Notes: generated by a model not told the origin, from the sequence alone. Shown: positions 11,200 to 23,472, counted from the stretch's first letter. The stretch is 64,000 bases of DNA from Limnanthes douglasii subsp. nivea (GCA_036936605.1 JAUPFV010000001.1:215231530-215295529); one strand, 5' to 3'. Numbers and translations: made by a program.

Positions 11200-11590
11200 A
11201 TGGTGTAGCCACATAAGCAGAGTATAATACGTGAAGAAGGATTTTTTTTAAAAAGAGATAGAAGATCATTTGCATCAGTATTCACCCAAAAGAGCCCATG
11301 TGGATAAGAAAGAGGTTGTGCAACATGTGGAGGAAAACAAGGCAGCTGAAAAAATGGTAGAAGATGAGGAAGCTCCTCTTGAAAACGTAGAATTACTAAT
11401 GTAGTTCCTTAAGAAAAAGTAGGGGTATATGAGTATGCTCCTCCTGCAATTATGGAGGTAGATGAGGATATTTCTCATGTATATGTAGGGCTAGATTAGG
11501 TAAATCCTCATGAAAACATAGTAGAGAAGAAAGAAATTCATTTAGTAAATATAGAGGTACATAAGGAAATTGAGCTATCAAGTTAAGATA
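11200..11590 (+). pseudogene. Acidic Glu/Val-rich coding remnant
   Basis: The plus strand reads as coding-like segments separated by stops and frame changes, for example KKEVVQHVEENKAAEKMVED and EVDEDISHVYVGLD. It is also present at about 22845-23180 in the duplicate. I recognise no family. It runs directly into the 245-bp tandem array, so the array may have grown from the end of this broken gene. Confidence 0.35.
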
Positions 11591-13055
11591 AGGTCCAGAT
11601 AGTGGATGAGGCAGATAACTAATTAGCTTTATATTTTTCAAGTTAATTTTAGTGAGTTTCGTAAATGCATATTTGGTAGGTATTGTGAGTTAGGTTTAGG
11701 TTTATTTTTATATGCTTCGCAAAAGTATAATTCGTAAATTTGTTTTTTACAGAGAAAAAAATAGCTTGTTGAAAATTACAAATAAGGGGGAGGCATACAA
11801 AAAATGCTGACATCTAGAAATAAGGTTTAGCCGTTGGATGATGTACATAGTTCATAAGATTTAGCAAATGTATATTTGGAAAGTCAATTTTAGTTAGGTT
11901 TTTTATCATATGTAAAAGGTTTTTAAATTATGTTTTGAAGACATTAGATATGTTTTATAAAATGATAATTCATAAATCTATTTTTGTAAGCACACCCACA
12001 TCTTATTGTCCAAACTACACAAAAATAAAATGTAATGAAAGAAAGTGAGCTCGTGGTCATGGTTAAGGTCTAGATCATCGATGAGGTACATACTTAATTA
12101 ATCTTTAGAAAATATAAGTTTCGCGAGTTAGTTTTAGTCAGGTTTTGTAAATGGTCAATTATCAATTTTCGTAAGCTTCGTTTAGGTATATTTCTCTATG
12201 TTTTGTAAAATTGTAATTCAATATACAATTTTGTTTAAAGGAAAACCCATACTTTGTTGTCCAAACTATACAAGATGAGTATAAACATAATGAAAGCGAG
12301 TTGTTAGTCATAGATAATGTCCACACCATGAATGAGGGACATAGTTAATTAATATTTAGCAAATGTACATTTCGCAAATCATTTGAAGTCAGGTTTCATA
12401 AATGGGCATTTATCTGGGTTTTTTAAGTCTTCTTTAGACATATTTCCTTACTTTTTACAAAATTATAATTAAAGAAATCATTATTTTCTACAAGTAAATC
12501 CACAACTTGTGGATAAAATTGCAAAAGAAATAGGTAGATAAGGAAACCAAACCACTAGTATTAGATAAGATCCAGATCATGGATGGCGTACATAATTAAC
12601 ATAGATCTAACAAATGTACATGTCATCAGTCATTTTTAGTCAACTTTCACAAATTTTCATTTAACGAGGTTTTGTGTGTCTTTTTTAGTCCTATTTCCCT
12701 ATCTTTCATAAAATTATAAATCATGAATCTATTTTTTACACAGAAACACAAAGCTTGGGGAGAAAACTATAAAAAAGAAAAGAATTAAAGCTATTGGTGG
12801 TCGTGAATAAGGTCCACACTATGGATGAGGTACACAGTTAATTAACTTTAATAAATTTACATGTTGTAAGTTAGTTTTAGTCAAGTTTCAAAAGTGGCCA
12901 AGCTTAGGAATATTTTCATATGTTTCACAACTACATTAAATTTTACAATGTTTAGCAAGTAATCTTTCGAATTTTTTACAAGTCCTACTTAGTCAGTTTG
13001 GCAAACCAAATTTGGTAAACTGCATATTTCGCAAGTCGTAATAATGGTTGACAAA
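11588..13055 (+). repeat. Degenerate ~245-bp tandem repeat array
   Basis: A landmark of the type AAGGTCCAGAT...GGATGAGGTACATAGTTAA recurs near 11588, 11820, 12064, 12316, 12563 and 12807, with spacings of 232, 244, 252, 247 and 244 bp. It is followed each time by a phrase like TTTAGCAAATGTACATTTCG and later TTTTACAAAATTATAATTCA. The monomers are clearly related but well diverged, so the array is old. The duplicate copy keeps only the first one or two monomers (23170-23463), and its homology stops inside the array. Confidence 0.75.
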
Positions 13056-13115
13056 ACAAATTATCTTTGTATTAAAAATAGTGTGCATGTTAACATTATG
13101 GAATAACAACATGCA

Positions 13116-13212
13116 TACATCGTATGAGACTAACTTGCCCGTATCATATCACACTTTAAGAGAAATGTAGATTATACTCAGCCTACATCGTATGAGACTA
13201 ACTTGCCCGTAT
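13116..13212 (+). repeat. 29-bp direct repeat
   Basis: An identical 29-bp sequence beginning TACATCGTATGAGACTAAC occurs at 13116-13144 and 13184-13212, 68 bp apart. Its function is unknown. Confidence 0.8.
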
Positions 13213-13849
13213 ACCCATTGTAAAGCATGAGAAACTATAATACGAGCTTGATCATAATGCTTAGTTAGCATATAAATATTTAGTTTTTAAAATGATTAGG
13301 ACTTTTTAAAAATGAAATAAAAGATTTGTCACTTAATATTATAATGCAAGAAAACAAAATATAATAATTTGAAATTACGATGACCAAGTCTAGAGTGACA
13401 TATATTTTTTTGATGTAAAACCATAACTAGGAATAGCAGTTAGTTGGAAAACAAGAAAACACTTTTCTAAAAAATAATTTAAAGCTAAAAAAGAAATAGT
13501 TGAAAGTCAAAGTCCATCGAAAAAATATTTAACTAAAAAATAACTTATGTATGATGTTCATTTATAATGCGAGATTATATTGGTATTTTCTTTTATCCAA
13601 ATATAAGATATATAGATTCAAGTAAAATTATTCATATCATATCTCTAATTTTTGGGTAAAGTACCATTTAAGATCCAAAACTTTAATTATTGTCCATATA
13701 AGATCTATTTTTCATGTTTCTCCGAGAAAGACCCGTTTTAATCAAATATATACCATTTAAGACTCACTAATATCCTAATACACCTACTCAATTATATAAA
13801 AGCGTTTAACACCCATACTTTACTTTTTTCTCAATTTTTTTCTATGTAC
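13213..13849. other. AT-rich noncoding spacer
   Basis: No gene, RNA or transposon terminus could be supported. A phrase of the type GGGTAAAGTACCATTTAAGA near 13655 resembles GGTTAAAGTACATAAATAG near 42172, a weak sign of a dispersed repeat. Confidence 0.4.
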
Positions 13850-14900
13850 GTGAAAAGAACAGTGCCTAATTTTTTACTCGATTTCTTATTTTTCTTTTGT
13901 TTTCGTATATTTTGATTGTGTTTTTTATGATTTCGAAGTTTGATTGTTGATATTTTTTTAGATAAGTCGATTTGTCTATGTGGTAACTCGAATTTTGATT
14001 TTGAAATATTAGGGGACTCGAGATCTCTTTTCTTTCTGATTTTTTGTGTTCATGTGGTTTTACGTTGTTAATGTAGTTTATTTGTTGTATTCGAGTTAGG
14101 TTTTCGTTGATTTTTAGTCTGTTTTTTGTGTTCGCGAAATTTATGTTCGAGTAAAGCGGTTATGGGTTTCAAAGGAAGGAGATACAAAATGTGTGGTGTA
14201 TGTACGTACTGGTGGTTGCGAAACGTTATTGTTTTTTTGTATAGTAGATGCGAAACATAGTAACATATAGATGCGAAACCTATGTACTGTTTTCTACTGG
14301 TCGATGCGAAAACGTTATTTGTTCTTTAATTTTCTTTTTAATATTTAAAACATATAATGAGTGGTACTAGTTTTGTTCGTCTTAAAAAAACAAAACCAAC
14401 GGTATTTTCAGATTTTGTTTCCGAGTTATGGTTTAAAAGATACAAACTTTTAAAGTTTTAAGACTTATAGGGGTTTAACGAAGAAGATGTGAAACCTTCT
14501 TTGTTATGGGAAATGTGAAACCTTCTTTGTTCGGCTAGATGCGAAACCTTCTTTGTTTTGCTAGATGAGAAACGTCTTTGTTTTGCTAGATGCGAAACTC
14601 TTAATGTTTCGCTAGATGCGAAACTCTTAATGTTTCGCTAGATGCGAAACCTGTTTAAATTTTATAGTGCTAGATGCAAAGCACTAATATGATAGATGCT
14701 AGATGCGAAATCAGTCCACTATAATAGATGTTAAACCATATATTTGAGAAACCTGTGTAAAATCTATTTTTTTTTAAACGGAACCTATCATAAGTGGTAC
14801 TATTTTTGTTTGTCTAAAAAAGCAAAATCAATGGTATTTTCGGATTTTTTTTTCGAATTACAAATTAAAAAATATGAAACTTTAAAATTTTAAAAGAAAA
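13850..14900 (+). repeat. Dispersed AGATGCGAAAC repeat, forward copy
   Basis: Its leading 150 bp match, in reverse, the plus-strand sequence around 39370-39510 over long stretches. Inside, AGATGCGAAAC recurs at least eight times between 14245 and 14720. Some copies form near-perfect tandem units of about 27 bp (GCTAGATGCGAAAC then TCTTAATGTTTC, or CTTCTTTGTTTT). A phrase of the type GTGGTACTAGTTTTGTTCGTC occurs at both edges of the motif cluster (14362 and 14788). No coding capacity is seen. It looks like a nonautonomous or satellite-bearing repeat of unknown class. Confidence 0.6.
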
Positions 14901-15169
14901 AGAATAAAAAAAAAGTAAGTTGATATTGATTTTATCTCTAAGGGTTAGTTTAGATATAAAATCTAAGTTCAGATTTTTGTCTTCATGGGTTTGTTGAATG
15001 AGTCGGTAAATCTCCTCTAACATTTTACTCGTTATTAAAAATATTTTAGTTTGCTTTATTTTTTTCATTTTTAATATCTTATATCTATTCAATTTATATC
15101 ATAATGATATTAACTAAAGTTAAGTTAAATCAATGTCCAACATGTCCAAAATAATGTTACGTATCTATA

Positions 15170-15171
<2 letters not shown>

Positions 15172-15232
<61 letters not shown>

Positions 15233-15270
15233 ATTATAAATATATATATATATATGATATTATAAATATA
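15172..15270. repeat. TA microsatellite
   Basis: An uninterrupted (TA)n run extends to about 15229. Imperfect TATATA blocks separated by GATATTATAAA follow. Confidence 0.95.
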
Positions 15271-15292
15271 TAAATTAAATTTTTATGAAAGA

Positions 15293-15737
15293 ATTAGGGA
15301 TGATAATAGGTCACGTTCGGCGCAAATATTATTTTTACTATTCAAGTTGGCTGAATCGGTCCTATCTTTTAAACCAGCTCAAATTTGATTTTTTTTTAGT
15401 TTAAAACAAAAATTTAAGACATAAATTTTTAAACCAATGTAACTGAATAACAATAGCAGATGAGAAGATCTAAAAAACTTGAAAAAGTTAGAAATTAGGA
15501 TTGTGAGTATATATTTATAATTTATGGAATTAGTTTATAGAAAAAGAATATAATTAATAAATATATCATTGATTCTAAAAATAAAATAATAATTACTAAA
15601 ATATGGTATATTATTGGAAACATATTTATATATTTACTTATATTTCAGAAATTTATAATTATTTTTTTTTATTTTATATTTTTTATATATAGTTTATATT
15701 TGCGGACCGGGTCGGGTTGACATTATCACCTCTAAAA
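15293..15737. mobile_element. Possible MITE with imperfect terminal repeats
   Basis: The left end TTAGGGATGATAATAGG and the reverse complement of the right end TTAGAGGTGATAATGTC match at 13 of 17 positions. They enclose about 440 bp of AT-rich noncoding DNA. No clear target duplication is visible, so this remains tentative. Confidence 0.35.
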
Positions 15738-16019
15738 AATACATTTTTAAATTTGATAGGACTTTGAAAATATAAAATTGGAACATAAAATTAAGATATT
15801 TTTAGATTAATTAGTTTAAAATATATATTTTAAAACTTAAAAGTAAAACAAACATAATTTCTCTAAACTAAATACTATTTTTTAGTAGCATTCTCGTGAG
15901 TAATACATAATATATTTTATTTTATCCGTTGATATCTTCTAAAATAGATTGTTTAATATAATTTTATTTTTTAAGTTTAAAATTTAAAATTTAAATTCAA
16001 AATCTAAGCATCAGAGTAT

Positions 16020-16375
16020 AGAGTATGAAAGTCTACAACAAGATTATAATTCCTAGTTTATTTAAACAAATGCTACTTTTTAGTAACACTCTACTAATTA
16101 ATAGTAATACTAACAGGTGTTTGTTATCAATTTGATATCTTTTAAGTAATAATACAAGTTTGTTTTATACATTGATATCTTTTAAAAGATATAATCCAGA
16201 GTATGAAAGTCTACAACAAGATTATAATTCCTTGTTTATTTGAACAAATGCTACTTAATAGTAACACTGCTAATTAATAGTAATACTAACAGGTGTTTGT
16301 TATCCATTTGATATCTTTTAAGTAACTATATAAGTTTGTTTTATACGTTGATATCTTTTAAAAGATATAATCTAC
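16020..16375 (+). repeat. Tandem 178-bp repeat upstream of kinase, copy 2
   Basis: Units starting AGAGTATGAAAGTC begin at 16020 and 16198. The first unit is more diverged (for example TTCCTAGTTT against TTCCTTGTTT, and a changed CTACTTTTTAGT stretch) than the second. Copy 1 shows the second unit and the end of the first because the window begins there. Confidence 0.75.
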
Positions 16376-16787
16376 CTTTTATATAATTATAAAATTTAAA
16401 ATTCAAACCTAAAATCTAAACGGTATTAATAACAACATCAAACTTAAAATCGAGATCTAAAACTTTTGTAAAGAGATATTTTAAAGACTACAATAGACGA
16501 TCGCCAGAATCGTAAGCCCATTCTTCACAGAAAACAATTAAGTTTTAATGTATTTCTGCGCTTAACATGAATGGCAGAGTCTTGTTTATAAAGTTCTTGG
16601 TTTCTTGATTGTGCGGATTATTAGACATTATCTTCATTGTTAATCACACTTAGTAGTTTCTTCTTTTGATGATCAGTGCAGGGAAGAATTATGTGCGATA
16701 AGCGTCAGAAACACTAATAAACCTCTTCAATTATTGATATTCAAGTTGCATCAAGATTAGTAATAGTAGGAGATATATCTGGAAGGT

Positions 16788-18140
16788 ATGGAGAAATACA
16801 ATTTAATTAAAGCAGTTGGTGAAGGTGCATACGGCCGCGTTTGGCAAGCTATACATAAACAAACAGGTGAAGTTGTTGCTATTAAACAATTAAAAACAAA
16901 ATACTATTCTCGGAAAGAATGCATGCAATTGAGAGAAGTTAAGTCACTATTGACGATGAATCATCCCAATATCGTGAAGCTCAAAGAGGTTATTTGGGAG
17001 CATGAAATGCTGTATTTGGTTTTCGAATACTTGGACGGCAATCTTCGCCAGCTTATGAAACAAAAACAAAACCTACTTACAGAAGCTGAAGTCAGATACT
17101 GGTGTTTCCAAGTTTTTCAATCACTTGCCTACATGCATCACCGTGGTTATTTTCATCGTGACCTTAAGCCAGAGAATTTGCTGGTCTCAAAAGATGTTAT
17201 AAAACTTGCTGACTTTGGTCTCGCAAGAGAGATCACTTCACAGCCACCATACACTGAATATGTTGTCACCAGATGGTATCGTGCACCGGAGCTTCTCCTT
17301 CGATCATCCTTCTACAGCTCAAATGTTGATATGTGGGCCATGGGAGCTATAATGGCCGAATTGTTTACCTTGCGTCCGCTCTTCCCTGGTGTTAGTGAAG
17401 CTGATGAAATTTACAAAATTTGCAGTGTACTAGGCAGCCCGACCACGGAAACATGGGCTGATGGAATGAATCTTGCAAAAGCTATCAATTACCGATTTCC
17501 TAACCATCCCGGTGTACCTCTCTCACGGATTATACCATCAGCAAGTGAAAATGCAATAAGCCTCATAACTCTGCTTTGCTCATGGGATCCTTGCAAGAGG
17601 CCAACAGCTGCAGAGGCTTTACAACATCCTTTTTTCCAGAGTTGCTATTGCCTTCCACCAGCTATTCCTTCTAGGCCAACAAGCACCAGAATCCCTCTGT
17701 CCACATCCTTTGGGATGAAGGGAGCACAAGAGCATCCAACTGCGCAGAGGTATTCAGGGGCTGCTGCTACTTCGTCCAACGCTAAGCTCCCCTACAGCTC
17801 TTCTACTCCAAAATTCAATGCTCCGTCAAGCACAGTTATGCCCCCCAACCCATATATGGCTAATAATTATGAGGGTGGAAGTTTGGCTAGGAACACAAAA
17901 TTCTACTATACCTCTCTTAACCAAGTTACGTATCGACCACCGTGGAGGCAGATTCCAATGTATGTCGCAAACAATAATTGGAATGTTGGTGGAGTTTTGG
18001 AAATTGCTGACGAATTGGCAAGTATGAGAATTGCAGGGCGCGACAGGCTGTTTACCGGACCTTGTATGAGGGCGGGTGGAACAATGCACCAACCTACGAG
18101 ATTCAACCGAACAATTTACTCGAGAGAAGTCGGTGGATGA
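16788..18140 (+). CDS. CDKF-4/MHK-like serine/threonine protein kinase, copy 2
   Basis: This 450-codon intronless ORF encodes exactly the same protein as the gene at 665-2017. Reading both copies side by side I found one difference, a silent proline codon change (CCT to CCA) near 17956. Glycine loop, K33, HRD, DFG, TEY and APE are all present. Five-prime and three-prime flanks are also shared with copy 1, so both genes carry the same upstream DNA, and only copy 1 has the Copia 1.5 kb downstream. Near identity fits a very recent duplication or recent gene conversion. It does not by itself prove function. Confidence 0.9.
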   Translation: MEKYNLIKAVGEGAYGRVWQAIHKQTGEVVAIKQLKTKYYSRKECMQLREVKSLLTMNHPNIVKLKEVIWEHEMLYLVFEYLDGNLRQLMKQKQNLLTEAEVRYWCFQVFQSLAYMHHRGYFHRDLKPENLLVSKDVIKLADFGLAREITSQPPYTEYVVTRWYRAPELLLRSSFYSSNVDMWAMGAIMAELFTLRPLFPGVSEADEIYKICSVLGSPTTETWADGMNLAKAINYRFPNHPGVPLSRIIPSASENAISLITLLCSWDPCKRPTAAEALQHPFFQSCYCLPPAIPSRPTSTRIPLSTSFGMKGAQEHPTAQRYSGAAATSSNAKLPYSSSTPKFNAPSSTVMPPNPYMANNYEGGSLARNTKFYYTSLNQVTYRPPWRQIPMYVANNNWNVGGVLEIADELASMRIAGRDRLFTGPCMRAGGTMHQPTRFNRTIYSREVGG

Positions 18141-19684
18141 TATATGTGTCATGTGATATACTTTACTACGAGACTAGTGTTTATTTTTTATTTTATTTAA
18201 ATATTGGCAAACAATAATATGCTATATGCATATATGTTTTTTTCTTATTTACAAAAAAGCCAATATGGTCCAACAGTATAAGGAAGTATTATATCACCCA
18301 TAATGTCTCAATATTTCGATATTTGTTATTAAAATGTAGTTGTAAATAAAATAATCAACGTCGTTGCACTCTGAATTAGAGGCTACCTTAGTTTAAGCTA
18401 AGGCCTAGAGCGTAATATTTTCAGCTAAGGGTACTGCAGCTGCTGCAGTGTTGAGCATATTGGTTAACTTGTTGATCACTGTCTACAACTCATTGTCTTT
18501 CTAAACCATTATAACTTCCATTCTTTCTATGGTTCCTATACAATTATATCATATTTTCTGATATTCATCATAATGTTTCACAAACCAAACCAAGTGCTTC
18601 TTTTTTCTTTAAGAGATTCAGATTCACCACCTATTGATTGTCCATGTTCTTTGGATCGTCGTTTTTGCTAAAGTTGGAAATTCAGTTGTTTCTTCTAAAA
18701 AAGCCGGCTACTAGCTTGGCTCTGAAGTTAAAATGCAGACTAGTCTCAGATTCTGTAAGTTGTGTGGAGACAGAGGTGATGTCCTAGCCACCACCCGCAT
18801 GATAATATCAAACAAAGTTATAGAAAATAAAAACCTCTTCCCTCCTTAAACGAGAACCTTATTCATGGACTAATATATTTATCTTATTACCATTGTTTTG
18901 AAAAAAATAATTATCCTACAATTAGTTTTTTCAAATCTGTCGTGCCATGTTGTTTTAAAAACATTTGTTCAGCCACACTATTTTTGGACAATATATCATG
19001 CCATAGTCATTGAAACTATGTCCTGCAATAGCCATGGAAAATCCGTCATGCCATCGCGACCGAAATCAGAACATAGAATCGCTGTTGAAAGGCCGTTAAA
19101 ACTCTTAGCGGCCTGCTGGGCAGGCTATCGGATCTATTGATACATATGTAGTTTACTTTCGTTTTATAAAATATTATTAGTGGTGGTTCACTATAGTGTT
19201 ATATTCATTTAGCCGGAAGAAGATAAAATTTTTGTGGATGTTGTATCTAATCTACTTTAAGCTCTCAAGGAGATTCACAAGCACTACTTTTCCCACGAAA
19301 ATTTTGAGGTTGAGGATATGGATACTGAGCTCATAGTTCAAAAGGTTGTATCTGTCGTGCTTGGTGGCTGTCCTTATATTAATTTTATTACTTTTTACTC
19401 AAGTACTGATGTTCTACTTTCGGATTATCCATGTAATAACTGCTAGTTTTGTACACACGCACACTATTTAGAAACATATACTCCAGTACTAATGTTTTAC
19501 ATTAGGGATTATCCATGTAATAATAACTGCTAGTTTTGTACACACAATAGATAGAAGTATATGGTTTTCAGTACGTATATTGTCATACTTCATTTAAAAT
19601 TAACTGCAGGTTTACATGTTTTCTTAATACGAAAAGAAACTGTGGTCGTTATAACATTTCTTCATGAATCAAATGTAGCACGAC
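18141..19684. other. Noncoding 3' flank of kinase copy 2
   Basis: This matches 2018-3561 with only a few substitutions, for example near 18316, 18875, 19210 and 19664. No gene is supported here. Confidence 0.7.
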
Positions 19685-19689
19685 ATGTA
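19685..19689 (+). other. Unoccupied Copia target site
   Basis: A single ATGTA sits between CGAC and TGCTAG, the same flanks that surround the Copia element in copy 1. It records the pre-insertion state. Confidence 0.97.
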
Positions 19690-22600
19690 TGCTAGATTGA
19701 TTCGAGTTCCATGGCAAAAGTGACTTCTAAAATAAACTCTTTTAAGTTGCTAGAAATACTCATTACAGCAAGATAAAGATCTGTTTGTTCCATAATGAAA
19801 AAGGAAAATGAAAACCAAAATATTCCAAAATTAGTAAATTGAGGAACTGACTTCGGACACCAGGAAGGACTGTTTTCTTTGGTGTAAAGATTTGGTGGTG
19901 CAAAGTGAAACAAAGTCGGTGACTGCTGGAAAAAATGTGTAATTTATGTATGCCTTTTATATCGAGATACAGATAAATGACTTAATCTCCTTAGAGGGCT
20001 CGGCATAAGCTATCGGTCTTGAAACATATTTTGTGAGTCTGGAAGCATCAAGAAGGTCTTCTCAAAAGGGGTAGGGAGTACCAGCATAGATGAAGATGAA
20101 AAATGAGCTCCAAACACCGCCAGGTTACAGAACTTCCCTTTACCAGATCTATGATTTGATATAGTTGCGTGTGTCTCAATGTTTGTCCTTGAAATTACTA
20201 CATTCAGAAACCGATTATGAAGAATCAAATATAGGCACCTTCAGAAAGCTGCACTTGTAAACCATGTTAAAAATCCTGAAACAATTACCAGTGGTTACAA
20301 CCCTAATACAGTGCTAAACAAACATGGGCAAGGCTAAATTTAGACAGTTCTTCTTATAACGAGACTCTACTATAATAGGACGTATTATGGCTATAATGAG
20401 ACCCCAATATTTACAGAAGTGTTATTGATATAAAAATCTATTTTTAACCAAATTTAGAGTCGTACCATTATATTGGGGTCTCATTATTGCAAATTTAGAG
20501 TCGTACCAATGGATATGTTATGAAATGAAAGTGGATGGTATAGTATTTAAGAAACATTTAGCTTCAAACTTCAAAATGATAGAGACTCTTGTTTATAAAT
20601 TTATGATAGCGAAAAGTTGCAAAGGATAATGAGTTAACATGTATGACACACTATCATACATATCGAGTTAGTGTTTAACTTGAAAATTGGATGAGTTTGT
20701 CGTCTTGTGAGATACTTATTGCGACCACTTTCCAATGCATATTTTGTTGTCTCGCCCAAAAAGGGTTTATTAAGTATTTGCCATTCAAAAAGACAATATA
20801 TGTGTTTAGACAACTAAAAGAGATCAGACTTGATTTCGTGAACGAAAACCATTTCTTTCACGTACGTCTTTATATTTGGTTGTTCATTATTTATTTGTGT
20901 GGCACAAACAGTTTTTTGTATTTATTTATCATTTAGACATTAACGGTTTTATAGGTCAAAATATATTATGGTGAATATTTACAACCTATATGCACCACAT
21001 GGTATAGTTAAAATAAAGTTGAAGCATTCGATTAGTTGTTGTCATTGCTCAATAGATTTACAATATTCCTACAACTTTTTCCAGTAAAGGATCGATTGTT
21101 CCTAAAAATATAAAAATTTAACAAAAGGCGGATATAATGTGCATTATTAACATGTTTATGGTGATAATTTATTTTCAAAAAAAATCCAAATATGTTGATA
21201 ACAATTTTATTTTTATATTTTAATATCGAATCATCGTTCAAGCTAAATTTTATGAAATCTAGTGTTCTTAATTTGTGTGTTGTAGTTATATTTACATATT
21301 TTGTGAAACATTGTTTACTTCTATTAACTTTCCAAACATAGTGTACTCAACATTTATTATGCATATTATATTGCATACCATATTTGTGAAACATATTTTA
21401 TTTGTGTTTACAAAACATATATTATTTTCATTTGAGAAATTATTTATTTGTATGTTCTATGGAACATGGGTTACTTAATATTTACGAACCATAAGGTACG
21501 TAGAGCATGTTGCGAGATATGATCTATAGTCCAATTTTAATATTTGGAAGCCTGATTTTTCCACCACCAGACAAAATCATTCTTTAAATGTAAAGCATAA
21601 ATACGTTAGAGTTTGGTAAATTTTATACTAGGGTTTTCTTTTAAAAATATTTCTCTATATGAGAGCTCTTTCTTAACACTTTATTTAAATTATGTTTATC
21701 TCTCTTGAACAAGCATACAATCACTCACGTATGCATTTCTTATCTCGATGTTTTAAAAGACAATGTTACTGGTTAAAAACAGTTAACCTATTCCACAAAT
21801 ATGTGCTTATGTATTATAATTGCGCGCATCTATATATTTTATAAGTTTATGTATCTCTATGTTTCGCAATGTACGGTCTAATAATGTTTCACAGTTATGT
21901 CACACCTACATCTTGATAATATTAAAGGGTTGCATGTATATTAGATATATCGTTTCACAAGTTATGTACCTCTAATTACGTAAATTATTATCAATCATTG
22001 TTTCGCAAGCTACTTAATTCTAATTTTATAAATATTTGCAAATAGTATATTTTTAATATATGTTTCCTCTAACTATGCTAATTGTGTACCTACATTTTTT
22101 TTTCAAGCTACTTAACTTTAATTTCACAAATATTTGATAATATTATGTTTCACATATTGTTTTCTCTAATGAAGTTAATTTTTTACAAAGATTGGTACGT
22201 AAGTTACTTATCTCTAATTTCGTAAATGTACGTTATTACTATTTTTAGAAGTATTTTTTACCTCTAATTTGGAAAATGTTTGATAATAGTTCTTGTTCAT
22301 AAGGTCATATATTCGTATTTTGTAATTTATATATAATTCAGATATTAGTATTGTTTAATCAAACACTTTTCCTTTTATATTTATGGTGGACTTCTTGTTC
22401 AAGCCAATACCAAGAGAGAGGAATTTGGAACAGTTGAAGAAGGTTAGGAGGTTAGAGAAGAAGAAAGTAAGGAGAACCAACATAAAAAGAGGTGCAAGAG
22501 TATGAAGAAGAAGACGAGACTCAAAAAATGTGTCTAATCATGAAGGATATAACGCTAACTTTGTGGTAATATCAAGAAACGAACCAACATAAGAACTTTC

Positions 22601-22840
22601 CTCGAACGATTTTGTAAAAAAACACAAATCTCATCAAAACATGAAACTTTATTAGTGAAGAAAATGTTAATACTTCGAAACAGATTTTAGCGCTTAAATA
22701 ATATGTAAAAGCCATGGCCTAAAATATCAAAAGCCTATAATATTTTTCAGAGTTAGGATAAACTCAGTAAAACTCAACTATGCAACTACCTATGGTGTAA
22801 CCACATAAGCAGAGTATAATACGTGAAGAAGGATTTTTTT
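19690..22840. other. Noncoding distal flank, duplication copy 2
   Basis: This is homologous to 8085-11190. It holds the same 18-bp inverted repeat (about 20393-20487) and the same degenerate 90-bp repeats (about 21800-22340). From about 21557 onward substitutions against copy 1 become frequent and indels appear. No gene is supported. Confidence 0.65.
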
Positions 22841-22844
22841 AAAA

Positions 22845-23463
22845 AAAGGGATAGAAGATCATTTGCATCAGTATTCACCCAAAAGAGCCCATGTGGATAT
22901 GAAAGAGGTTGTGCAACATGTGGAGGAAAACAAGGCAGCTGAAAAAATGGTAGAAGATGAGGAAGCTCCTCTTGAAAACGTAGAATTACTAATGTAGTTC
23001 CTTAAGAAAAAGTAGGGGTATATGAGTATGCTCCTCCTGCAATTATGGAGGTAGATGAGGATATTCCTCATGTATATGTAGGGCTAGATTAGGTAAATCC
23101 TCATGAAAACATAGTAGAGAAGAAAGAAACTCATTTAGTAAATATAGAGGTACATAAGGAAATTGAGCTATCAAGTTAAGATAAGGTCCAGATAGTGGAT
23201 GAGGCAGATAACTAATTAGCTTTACATTTTTCAAGTTAATTTTAGTGAGTTTCGTAAATGCATATTTGGTAGGTATTGTGAGTTAGGTTTAGGTTTATTT
23301 TTATATGCTTCGCAAAAGTATAATTCGTAAATTTGTTTTTTACAGAGAAAACAATAGCTTGTTGAAAATTACAAATAAGGGGGAGGCATACAAAAAATGC
23401 TGACATCTAGAAATAAGGTTTAGGCGTTGGATGATGTACATAGTTCATAAGATTTAGCAAATG
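22845..23463 (+). repeat. Coding remnant and first monomers of 245-bp array, copy 2
   Basis: This is homologous to 11250-11871. The Glu/Val-rich broken coding segment is followed by about one and a half monomers of the 245-bp repeat. The homology is then cut off after ATTTAGCAAATGTA. Confidence 0.65.
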
Positions 23464-23472
23464 TACATAGTT

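Larger units (their letters stand above)
1..11871 (+). repeat. Segmental duplication, copy 1 (with Copia insertion)
   Basis: The sequence from position 1 matches 16124 onward at a constant offset of 16123 up to the Copia insertion, and resumes after it. The match ends near 11871/23463, where the two copies diverge abruptly. The left edge lies outside the window. By eye the first 9.9 kb (Copia excluded) differs from copy 2 at only about six positions. The last 1.9 kb differs much more and has small indels, including a 15-bp gap near 10700. The copy carries the kinase gene and about 9 kb of flanking noncoding DNA. Confidence 0.95.
16124..23463 (+). repeat. Segmental duplication, copy 2 (no Copia)
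   Basis: This is the direct copy of 1-11871 without the 4518 bp of Copia plus target repeat. The empty target site is at 19685-19689. Homology ends within the 245-bp array at about 23463, where copy 2 switches to an unrelated 100-bp repeat. If the copies are strictly head to tail, the unit is about 11.6 kb and starts near 11872; that cannot be tested because copy 1's left part lies outside the window. Confidence 0.95.
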
